The position numbers were made by a program, and so were the translations under genes. A DNA stretch of 64,000 bases from Dallia pectoralis. Taxonomy: Eukaryota > Chordata > Actinopteri > Esociformes > Umbridae. Numbering within the stretch: position 1 is the stretch's first letter; each line of letters starts with the position of its first letter. The DNA is taken from contig CM055745.1 of the NCBI GenBank assembly GCA_029465975.1, positions 6,250,204 to 6,314,203 of the forward strand. Direction: 5' to 3'. The notes below the pieces were generated by a model that saw nothing but the letters and a program-made list of their open reading frames with translations, did not search any database and was not told where the DNA came from. Below, piece after piece: positions 13,300-24,800 of the stretch.

Positions 13300-14636
13300 T
13301 CGGAAATACATTACAATACACAAGCACTATACCGTACATTACAATACACAAGCACTATACACCGTACATTACCATACACAAGCACTATACCGTACATTAC
13401 AAAACACAAGCATTATACCGTACAATACACAAGCACTATACCGTACATTACAATACACAAGCACTATACACCGTACATTACAATACACAAGCACTATACC
13501 GTACGTTACAATAAACACAAGCACAATACCGTACATGACAATACACAAGCACTATACACCTTACATTCCCATACAAGCACTATACCGTACATTACAATAA
13601 ACACAAGCACTATACCGTACATTACAATACACAAGCACTATACCGTACGTTACAATAAACACAAGCACTATACCGTACATTACAATACACAAGCACTATA
13701 CCGTACATTACAATACTCAAGCACTAGCAAGCAAGTTTATTTATAGAGCACAATTCATACTTAGAAGAAATTCAATGTGCTTTACAGAGGAAAATGATAA
13801 AATACATGCTTTTATCAGAATAGAGATGAATAAAAAATAAATAAATAAAATACATGCATTTTATAACATTCTGTAATGCTGAAGTGACGGCATATGCAAC
13901 CTAAGGCTCCCCTGTGGAAGAACGCTTGGCAGAGCCATCCACTATACTGTACATTACAATAAAAACACAAGCACTATTGCGTACATTACAGTACAAAAGC
14001 ACTATACTGTACATTACAATAAACACAAGCACTATACCGTACATTACAATACACAAGCACTATACCGTACATTACAATACACAAGCACTATACTGTACAT
14101 TACAATACACAAGCACTACACCGTACATTACTATACACAAGCCCTATACTGTACATTACAATACACAAGCACTACACCGTACATTACAATACACAAGCAC
14201 TACACCGTACATTACAGTACAAAAGCACTATACTGTACATTACAATACACAAGCACTACACCGTACATTACAATACACAAGCACTATACAGTACATTACA
14301 ATACACAAGCACTACACCGTACATTACTATACACAAGCCCTATACTGTACATTACAATACACAAGCACTACACCGTACATTACTATACACAAGCCCTATA
14401 CTGTACATTACAATACACAAGCACTACACCGTACATTACAATACACAAGCACTACACCGTACATTACAGTACAAAAGCACTATACTGTACATTACAATAC
14501 ACAAGCACTACACCGTACATTACAATACACAAGCACTATACCGTACATTACAATACACAAGCACTACACCGTACATTACTATACACAAGCCCTATACTGT
14601 ACATTACAATACACAAGCACTACACCGTACATTACA
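13300..14636. repeat. 28-bp minisatellite split by an insertion
   Basis: The unit is built from TACATTACAATACACAAGCA plus CTATACCG or CTACACCG. The left block is 13300-13726 and the right block 13940-14636, interrupted by a 213-bp foreign segment. The right block also shows a larger-scale repeat of several units (CACTACACC / CCCTATACTG alternation). Open frames here are spurious. Confidence 0.93.
13727..13939. mobile_element. 213-bp interspersed insert with CACTA target duplication
   Basis: Unrelated sequence starting GCAAGCAAGTTTATTTATAG and ending GGCAGAGCCATC interrupts the 28-bp array. The array base string AAGCACTATAC is split so that CACTA is present on both sides (13722-13726 and 13940-13944), as expected of a 5-bp target-site duplication. 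The segment with AATTCAATGTGCTTTACA resembles a dispersed repeat common in teleost genomes. The class is not resolved; no coding capacity. Confidence 0.65.
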
Positions 14637-14639
14637 TGC

Positions 14640-15724
14640 ATTTTCGACTTGTCCAAGACAGGGTGTTACCATTTGTTCTGATCTCTGATTGTAGTGTTGG
14701 ACTCCATTAAGTTCCAGTCAGGCTCTGTAATCTACGGGCAACCATATTTCGCTTCTGTATTTCCGACACTAGCAATGGTCACAGATTTGCACTGAAATTG
14801 GTTTGAGCCACTGCTTACAATTAAGAGTTGTGTTGCAGAATGTATTAAATAGCCTGGTTTTGACAGTTTTTTGTTAATGATTTTCAAAATGAATAAAGAT
14901 GGTGGTTTCAGAGCGGCGTTACAAGTCTCTGTGTCCGTGGTCAACGATTTAGAGGTTATGCACTTACTTGATCGTTTTCTAGGCGACACAACGCATACAT
15001 TAGCTAAACCTATCGATTATTTCACATTTCTCAAATATATAATGGTGGAACGGGATGAATGTCTTCAAGATCTGCAGAGGATCTCTGGCCCCAGAGGCCG
15101 ACCGTCATTATGTATTCTGGGCAGGAGGTGAACTATCTGAATCAATCTCATGCTCTAGCAGAGAGATATTTCCCAGTAATTTGATTCCAAGCCAGACGAA
15201 TGGAAAAACACCACAGGTCACAAATGTCTGCATAATCTATCAAATCATGTTGAACCCGCCTCACGGAACACAAGCCTCGTGCGGTCAGGACGCGATAGGC
15301 TTTTAGTCGGATTAAAAGTTGGGAATGTAACGAATGTCGCCGGTGTAAAGTTTGGACCCAAGAGCCTAGACAAGTGGAATTATTTTCACTCGACGTACAG
15401 AAGAGATACTATCGCCTGTTTATTTGTCTTGGTTTATTGGGAGGAAAGGTGTAGTTCTTAGAAGTGCTTTAATTTGCATCACACACACAGGATGTTGTGA
15501 GCTTCTGACAGGAAATGATTGTTGATGTACGTGGACACATCCTGTCCTCGCCTCCGCGTTGTTCATCCCATATTTGAATCAGACACAGGCTGCATGCAGA
15601 ATAGCTCCTTGTTTTTCTAATAGTGTCCATTTCAGACGCATCCCTGTGAGATAATGAAAGACCCCCCCCCCGCGGTCGGAGTGCGCCACTGAACCGATGT
15701 GTGTTCCTCGTGCCCCCCCTGTAG
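14640..15724. other. tmem117 intron, no gene recognised
   Basis: Single-copy-looking DNA up to the first tmem117 exon visible here. A C run at about 15661-15670 and a pyrimidine-rich stretch ending CCCTGTAG form the acceptor at 15723-15724. Confidence 0.5.
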
Positions 15725-15857
15725 GTCGTTACCTGCGCCTGAAAATGTTCCGCGAAGATCACGGCTCCTGGATGACCATGTTCTTCAGCATCATCCTTTT
15801 CCTCTTCATCTTCTCGCACATCTACAACCTGCTCCTCCTGATGGCAGGAAGCATGGG
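15725..15857 (+). CDS. tmem117: tmem117 exon a (43 codons plus split codons)
   Basis: Acceptor CTGTAG|GT and donor GG|GTAAGT at 15858. It starts with two bases and ends with two bases of Gly. It encodes RYLRLKMFREDHGSWM, a membrane span (FFSIILFLFIFSHIYN) and LLLLMAGSM. A 42-bp minisatellite begins 13 bases after the donor. Confidence 0.93.
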
Positions 15858-18800
15858 GTAAGTCCACCGCTCAGTGTGTCACCCTGCCATTGGCTGCCAG
15901 ATGTTCTCATTTACACCGTGTCACCCTGCCATTGGCTGCCTGATGCTCTCATTTACACACCGTGTCACCCTGCCATTGGCCTGATGCTCTCATTTACACT
16001 GTGTCACCATGCCATTGGCTGCCTGATGTTCTCATTTACACCGTGTCACCCTGCCATTGGCTGCCTGATGCTCTCATCTACACTGTGTCACCCTGCCATT
16101 GGCTGCCTGATGTTCTCATTTACACACCGTGTCACCCTGCCATTGGCTGCCTGATGCTCTCATTTACACCGTGTCACCCTGCCATTGGCTGCCAGATGTT
16201 CTCATTTACACTGTGTCACCCTGCCATTGGCTGCCTGATGCTCTCATTTACACCGTGTCACCCTGCCATTGGCTGCCTGATGCTCTCATCTACACACCGT
16301 GTCACCCTGCCATTGGCTGCCTGATGCTCTCATTTACACCGTGTCACCCTGCCATTGGCTGCCAGATGCTCTCATTTACACTGTGTCTCCCTGCCATTGG
16401 CTGCCTGATGTTCTCATCTACACACCATGTCACCCTGCCATTGGCTGCCAGATGCTCTCATTTACACCGTGTCACCCTGCCATTGGCTGCCAGATGCTCT
16501 CATTTACACCGTGTCACCCTGCCATTGGCTGCCAGATGTTCTCATTTACACCGTGTCACCCTGCCATTGGCTGCCTGATGTTCTCATTTACACTGTGTCA
16601 CCCTGCCATTGGCTGCCAGATGCTCTCATTTACACCGTGTCACCCTGCCATTGGCTGCCAGATGTTCTCATTTACACTGTGTCACCCTGCCATTGGCTGC
16701 CAGATGCTCTCATTTACACTGTGTCTCCCTGCCATTGGCTGCCAGATGCTCTCATCTACACACCGTGTCACCCTGCCATTGGCTGCCTGATGTTCTCATC
16801 TACACACCGTGTCACCCTGCCATTGGCTGCCTGATGTTCTCATTTACACCGTGTCACCCTGCCATTGGCTGCCTGATGTTCTCATTTACACCGTGTCACC
16901 CTGCCATTGGCTGCCAGATGCTCTCATTTACACTGTGTCACCCTGCCATTGGCTGCCAGATGCTCTCATTTACACTGTGTCACCCTGCCATTGGCTGCCA
17001 GATGCTCTCATTTACACTTTGTCACCCTGCCATTGGCTGCCAGATGCTCTCATTTACACTGTGTCACCCTGCCATTGGCTGCCAGATGCTCTCATTTACA
17101 CTGTGTCACCCTGCCATTGGCTGCCAGATGCTCTCATTTACACTGTGTCACCCTGCCATTGGCTGCCAGATGCTCTCATTTACACTTTGTCACCCTGCCA
17201 TTGGCTGCCAGATGCTCTCATTTACACTGTGTCACCCTGCCATTGGCTGCCAGATGCTCTCATTTACACTGTGTCACCCTGCCATTGGCTGCCAGATGCT
17301 CTCATTTACACTGTGTCACCCTGCCATTGGCTGCCTGATGCTCTCATTTACACACCGTGTCATTTATCCAAACGGTTGAAGAAGTTGGGGTGATGGAAAT
17401 GGTTAGTGGGCGGGGTCGCCTTCAGGACCCCCACATCTCTTCCGTGGTGATCAGGTCGGCCATCTTTGTTCATTGAAAGAATCAGTCAGACGGCTTCTCC
17501 TTTATCTTCTCCTCTGCTGGTTCACCTGGACAAAGGTACCAAGGCGGAGCGGAGCCGTTTTAGTCACACATCCAGTCAGTAGCGGAAGTCCATTTTAGCT
17601 TGTTAATGTGTCAGTCTGTCAGTCTGAGAGAGATAATGTCTGCCTGTATTCAGAAAGCCAGAAGACGGACGGCTGGTGATTTATATGTTTGTCTGTCTGT
17701 GAAACATCCCAGTGACACAGTGTATAACACAAGCGTTCCTCTGAAGGAGCCCGGGTCAGAATGAGATCTGTCATCAAAGCACTTTGCAATTGTAACAGAC
17801 CCACTGTGCCATATTTAAGGTTGAACAAGCTGGGTAATAGCTAGCGGTACGGTTTAATTGTCATATTCCGGGAGGGGGGTGCGCCTGTTAAATCTGCCTG
17901 TTTCTCACACTGGCCAACGTGTGACGGTGAGATCAATCACGCCTGCTCTTTGCGGTTGGACGAGGAAGGGAAAATGCAGAGATGTGTGTCTGTTTAACCT
18001 CTCGCAGTGTGTATATTGCAGGGGGGGTTTTCTCTATCACCCCTCTGTTTCATAATAGTTGGTTGGTTCTGCTTACAGGAGAGCTGTGTCCGTTCATGTG
18101 TGTGTATGTCTGTGGGATGTTTGACCTAATCGCTGTTGTCCGGAGACACTTCCCTATTTGTGCAAGGGAATACGTTGGGAATATGTCCTTCAAATGCCGT
18201 TTCTCAGTGGGAGTGGACAGATGTTTCTCCGTGTGAGAGACGTGTAGGCACCAAAGGACAGCGCTGAAGTGTAGATGAGACACAATGTTTCGGGTTACTT
18301 TCAATTGGTCAATTATTTGCCCCAGACATTTACGACGCGGCAGTCCTCCAGATATTTATAGTTCCAATGACATCACTTAGTTATTTCCACCTGTAAAGGT
18401 CTCATTAGAAAGATAGATGGCGCTGTTGTTCAGCAAGTGGAAAACCCCCCAGCCAGTGGCCCTGCAGGAGGCAGCAGTCTTTGCTCTACTTTCCTCTCTG
18501 CCATTTTTCTCTCCTGACTGTTCTTTTTGTCTCGACCCGTTTCTCCTCCTCTCTGCGTACCTGCTTGCGTTCCACGTTTTTGCTAATGCTCCCTAGCTGT
18601 TCCTCCATGTTTCTCCTCTTGTTCCCTCCCTGTTCCTCATCTTGCTCCCTCCCTGTTCCTCCTCTTGCTCCCTCCCTGTTCCTCCTCTTGTTCCCTCCCT
18701 GTTCCTCCTCTTGTTTCCTCCTCTTGTTCCCTCCCTGTTCCTCCTCTTGTTCCCTCCCTGTTCCTCCTCTTGCTCCCTCCCTGTTCCTCCTCTTGTTCCC

Positions 18801-21800
18801 TCCCTGTTCCTCCTCTTGTTCCCTCCCTGTTCCTCCTCTTGTTCCCTCCCTGTTCCTCCTCTTGTTCCCTCCCTGTTCCTCCTCTTGCTCCCTCCCTGTT
18901 CCTCCTCTTGCTCCCTCCCTGTTCCTCCTCTTGCTCCCTCCCTGTTCCTCATCTTGTTCCCTCCCTGTTCCTCCTCTTGCTCCCTCCCTGTTCCTCCTCT
19001 TGTTCCCTCCCTGATCCTCCTCTTGTTCCTCCCTGTTCCTCCTCTTGTTCCCTCCCTGTTCCTCCTCTTGTTCCTCCCTGTTCCTCCTCTTGTTCCCTCC
19101 CTGTTCCTCCTCTTGTTCCCTCCCTGTTCCTCCTCTTGTTCCCTCCCTGTTCCTCCTCTTGTTCCCTCCCTGTTCCTCCTCTTGTTCCCTCCCTGTTCCT
19201 CCTCTTGTTCCCTCCCTGTTCCTCCTCTTGTTCCCTCCCTGTTCCTCCTCTTGTTCCCTCCCTGTTCCTCCTCTTGTTCCCTCCCTGTTCCTCCTCTTGT
19301 TCCCTCCCTGTTCCTCCTCTTGTTCCCTCCCTGTTCCTCCTCTTGTTCCCTCCCTGTTCCTCCTCTTGTTCCCTCCCTGTTCCTCCTCTTGTTCCCTCCC
19401 TGTTCCTCCTCTTGTTCCCTCCCTGTTCCTCCTCTTGTTCCCTCCCTGTTCCTCCTCTTGTTCCCTCCCTGTTCCTCCTCTTGTTCCCTCCCTGTTCCTC
19501 CTCTTGCTCCCTCCCTGTTCCTCCTCTTGCTCCCTCCCTGTTCCTCCTCTTGCTCCCTCCCTGTACCTCCTCTTCTCTATGTTCCCTCTACTGGCCAGGG
19601 CTCTGCCAGTGACAATTAGTGTTTACATCTCTCTCTGAGGCGGACCTGTAAGAACAGCGTTCACACTCTACCAGTCATGGCCAGGCCTCGCCTCAGAAGA
19701 TGATGGGCTCTGATGAGAGCCACTGCAGCAGTTAGCAGAGAGGGCTGGGGGAGAGGTGTGGGAGGGAGAGGAGTGGGAGGAGTAGGAGGGTTAGTGGGAG
19801 GGACAGGTGTGGGAGGGAGAGGGATGGGAGGGAGAGGAGTGGGAGGGAGAGGAGTGGGAGGAGTAGGAGGGATAGTGGGAGGGAGAGGGGTGGGAGGGAG
19901 AGGGGTGGGAGGGAGAGGAGTGGGAGGGAGAGGAGTGGGAGGAGTAGGAGGGTTAGTGGGAGGGAGAGGAGTGGGAGGAGTAGGAGGGTTAGTGGGAGGG
20001 AGAGGAGTGGGAGGGAGAGGTGTGGGAGGGAGAGGAGTGGGAGGAGTAAGAGGGTTAGTGGGAGGGAGAGGGATGGGAGGGAGAGGTGTGGGAGGGAGAG
20101 GAGTGGGAGGAGTAGGAGGGTTAGTGGGAGGGAGAGGGATGGGAGGGAGAGGAGTGGGAGGGAGAGGAGTGGGAGGAGTAAGAGGGTTAGTGGGAGGGAG
20201 AGGAGTGGGAGGAGTAAGAGGGTTAGTGGGAGGGAGAGGGATGGGAGGGAGAGGAGTGGGAGGGAGAGGAGTGGGAGGAGTAAGAGGGTTAGTGGGAGGG
20301 AGAGGAGTGGGATGAAGAGGAGTGGGAGGAGTAGGAGGGTTAGTGGGAGGGAGAGGAGTGGGAGGGAGGGAAGTGGGAGGGAGGGAAAGAGAGAGAAAGT
20401 AGGATTGAAAGAGCGGGAAGGAGAGGGCGGAGAGAGTGAAGATGGATGGATATAGAGAGAAAGGAATTGTTCCAGCTCTGATGATGGAGTGAAACGTTTG
20501 TTCCGTGCCCAACACTTTTCTGCATTCATCTCCTGCATTGGAGGAGTTGGTATCTCAGTGGTAGAGTGCATGTTCTGTATGTATGATGTCCTGGGTTCCT
20601 ATTGGAGGAGTTGGTATCTCAGTGGTAGAGTGCATGCTCTGTATGTATGATGTCCTGGGTTCCTATTGGAGGAGTTGGTATCTCAGTGGTAGAGTGGATG
20701 CTCTGTATGTATGATGTCCAGGGTTCCTATTGGAGGAGTTGGTGTAGCTCAGTGGTAGAGTGGATGTTCTGTATGTATGATGTCCTGGGTTCCTATTGGA
20801 GGAGTTGGTATCTCAGTGGTAGAGTGCCTGCTCTGTATGTATGATGTCCTGGGTTCCTATTGGAGGAGTTGGTATCTCAGTGGTAGAGTGCCTGCTCTGT
20901 ATGTATGATGTCCTGGGTTCCTATTGGAGGAGTTGGTATCTCAGTGGTAGAGTGCATGCTCTGTATGTATGATGTCCTGGGTTCCTATTGGAGGAGTTGG
21001 TAGCTCAGTGGTAGAGTGCATGTTCTGTATGTATGCTGTCCTGGGTTCCTATTGGAGGAGTTGGTAGCTCAGTGGTAGAGTGCATGTTCTGTATGTATGC
21101 TGTCCTGGGTTCCTATTGGAGGAGTTGGTAGCTCAGTGGTAGAGTGCATGTTCTGTATGTGTGATGTCCTGGGTTCCCATTGGAGGAGTTGGTATCTCAG
21201 TGGTAGAGTGCATGCTCTGTATGTAAGACATACAAGACCACTGATAATCTCCCTCGATCTGGGGCTCCATGCAAGATCTCACCACGTGGGGTCAAAATGA
21301 TCACAAGAACGGTGAGCAAAAATCCCAGAACCACACGCGGGGACCTAGTGAATGACCTGCAGAGAGCTGGGACCAAAGTAACAAAGCCTACCATCAGTAA
21401 CACACTACGCCGCCAGGGACTCAAATCCTGCAGTGCCAGACGTGTCCCACTGCTCAAGCCAGTACATGTCCAGGCCCGTCTGAAGTTTGCTAGGGAGCAT
21501 TTAGATGATCCAGAAGAGGATTGGGAGAATGTCAGATGTTCAGATGAAACCAAAATATAACTTTTTGGTAAAAACTCAACTCATCGTGTTTGGAGGAGAA
21601 AAAATGCTGAGTTACATCCAAAGAACACCATACCTACTGTGAAGCATGGGGGTGGAAACATCATGCTTTGGGGCTGTTTTTCTGCAAAGGGACCAGGAGG
21701 ACTGATCCATGTAAAGGAAAGAATGAATGGGGCCATGTGTCGTGAGATTTTGATGCCCTTCCATCAGAATGGGCATTGAAGATGAAACGTGGCTGGGTCT

Positions 21801-24800
21801 TTCAGTATGACAATGATCCCAAACCCACCGCCCGGGCAAAGAAGGAGTGGCTTCCAAAGAAGCATTTCAAGGTCCTGGAGTGGCTTAGCCAGTCTCCAGA
21901 TCTCAACCCCATAGAAAACCTTTGGAGGTAGTTGAAAGTCCGTGTTGCCCAGCGACAACCCCGATACATCACTGCTCTAGAGGAGATTTGCATGGAGTAA
22001 TGGACCAAAATACCAGGAACAGTGTGTGAAAACCTTGTGAGGACTTACAGAAAACGTTTGACCTTGAGATAAACTATTGTTATTGACCAAACACCTATTT
22101 TCCACCATAATTTGCAAATGAATTCATTAAAAATCCTACGATGTGATTTTCTGGATTTTTTCCCCTCATTTTGTCTCTCATATTTGAAGTGTACCTATGA
22201 TGAAAATTACAGGCCTCGCTCATCTTTTTAAGTGGGAGAACTTGCACAATTGGTGGCTGACTAAATACTTTTTTGTCCCACTGTATATAGCAACTTGTAC
22301 TATCCAGTCTGTGGTCATATGACAGTGGTCGTTATAAAACAACTTGTAAGTTCCAGTCTGTGGTCATATGACAGTGGTCGTTATAAAACAACCTGTAAGT
22401 TTCAGTCTGTGGTCATATGACAGTGGTCGTTATAAAACCACCTGTAAGTTCCAGTCTGTGGTCATATGACAGTGGTCGTTATAAAACCACCTGTAAGTTT
22501 CAGTCTGTGGTCATATGAATTGATGTTGAAGGCTCCCACAGAAACCGTCCCTCCATTACGGCTCTCACAGAAACAATCACATCATGACTACTTCGTTTTC
22601 TACATCTGTACTTGTTCCGTACTTGCGGCATTCACATCGAGTCCATTTGCATTTATATATAACTGTCAGATTAGTGGACTGTTTGTGTGAAGTCAGAGGA
22701 GCATGACCGTCCAGGGAGTTCGGCGCCCTTCGTCGGCAGTCCGTCACACATCCCCGGTTCCGATCCGACGTCTTAGGGTACCATTACCGGCAGAGAGCGA
22801 CCCCTAACTAGGCGGTGTTATTTAATTAAGAAAGCCTGATGTGTGGCGCCGTGCACATTAATCATGACTAATTTAGGGGAGGAGGCGGAGATTCTGCTGG
22901 GACTGGGCCACACTGAGGGACCGTCTGCTGGCTCCTTTGTCCTCGTCTGGTGGAGGGAGTGGAGGGGGCTAGAGAAAAAGAGGAGGGGAGAAGGAGAAAA
23001 GAGAGAAGGCGAGGGGAGAGGAACGAGGAAGGGATGGAGGGAGATAGAGAGGGGGAGAGAGAAAGAGGGAACACAAACGAGAAAGCGACTGAGGGAGAGA
23101 GGGAGGGTGGGATTGAGGGAAGGAAACGTGAGGGAGTGAGCTGTGGATGTCTGCAGCCACCCTCTGGTTTATAGCAATACAAGAGTTTAACACATCCCTC
23201 CTGTCTGCCTGTCTGTCTGTATATCCACCTGTCTGTCTGTATATCCACCTGTCTGTCTGTCTGTATATCCACCTGTCTGTCTGTATATCCACCTGTCTGT
23301 CTGTATATACACCTGTCTGTCTGTATATCCACCTGTCTGTCTGTATATCCACCTGTCTGTTTGTATATCCACCTGTCTGTCTGTATGTCCACCTGTCTGT
23401 TTGTATATCCACCTGTCTGTCTGTATGTCCACCTGTCTGTTTGTATATCCACCTGTCTGTCTGTATGTCCACCTGTCTGTTTGTATATCCACCTGTCTGT
23501 CTGTATATCCACCTGTCTGTCTGTATGTCCACCTGTCTGTCTGTATATCCACCTGTCTGTCTGTATATCCACCTGTCTGTCTGTATATCCACCTGTCTGT
23601 CTGTATATCCACCTGTCTGTCTGTATGTCCACCTGTCTGTCTGTATATACACCTGTCTGTCTGTATATCCACCTGTCTGTCTGTATATACACCTGTCTGT
23701 CCGTCTGTATATCCACCTGTCTGTTTGTATATCCACCTGTCTGTCTGTATATCCACCTGTCTGTTTGTATATCCACCTGTCTTTCTGTATATCCACCTGT
23801 CTGTCTGTATATCCACCTGTATGTCCACCTGTCTGTCTGTATATCCACCTGTCTGTCTGTATGTCCACCTGTCTGTTTGTATATCCACCTGTCTGTCTGT
23901 ATATCCACCTGTCTGTCTGTATATCCACCTGTCTGTCTGTATGTCCACCTGTCTGTTTGTATATCCACCTGTCTGTTTGTATATCCACCTGTCTGTCTGT
24001 ATATCCACCTGTCTGTCTGTATATACACCTGTCTGTCTGTATATACACCTGTCTGTCTGTATATACACCTGTCTGTCTGTATATACACCTGTCTGTCTGT
24101 CTGTATATCCACCTGTCTGTCTGTATATCCACCTGTCTGTCTGTCTGTATATCCACCTGTCTGTCTGTATATCCACCTGTCTGTCTGTATATCCACCTGT
24201 CTGTCTGTCCACCTGTCTGTCTGTATATCCTCCTGTCTGTCTGTATATCCACCTGTCTGTCTGTATATACACCTGTCTGTCTGTATATCCACCTGTCTGT
24301 CTGTATATCCACCTGTCTGTCTGTATATCCAGCTGTCTGTCTGTATATCCACTTGTCTGTCTGTATATCCACCTGTCTGTCTGTATATCCACCTGTCTGT
24401 CTGTATATCCACCTGTCTGTTTGTCTGTCTGTCTGTATATCTACCTGTCTGTCTGTATATCCACCAGTCTGTCTGTATATCCACCTGTTTGTATGTCTGT
24501 ATATCCACCTGTCTGTTTGTATATCCACCTGTCTGTCTGTATATCCACCTGTCTGTCTGTCTGTATATCCACCTGTCTGTCTGTATATCCACCTGTCTGT
24601 CTGTATATCCACCTGTCTGTCTGTCTATATATCCACCTGTCTGTCTGTATATCCACCTGTCTGTCTGTATGTTCACCTGTCTGTCTGTATATCCACCTGT
24701 CTGTCTGTTTGTATATCCACCTGTCTGTTTGTCTGTCTGTCTGTATATCCACCTGTCTGTTTGTCTGTCTGTCTGTATATCCACCTGTCTGCCTGTCTGT

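Noticed and set aside
15699..17393. Overlapping forward frames after tmem117 exon a
   Set aside because: They come from the 42-bp array downstream of a good GTAAGT donor; all frames are equally open.
19735..20395. Interstitial telomere repeat (GGGTTA occurrences)
   Set aside because: GGGTTAG occurs once per longer unit and is not a TTAGGG tandem run.
18481..20571. Leu/Pro/Ser-rich and Gly/Val-rich long frames
   Set aside because: Translations of the 23-bp pyrimidine and G-rich purine arrays; not collagen- or silk-like genes.
20533..21222. Functional tRNA gene cluster
   Set aside because: T-arm cannot pair, position 33 is not T, and acceptor stems are absent; units are tRNA-like only.
21297..21560. 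Active transposase gene
   Set aside because: Left end missing, stop right after the SDETK motif and frameshifts further on; a dead Tc1 copy.
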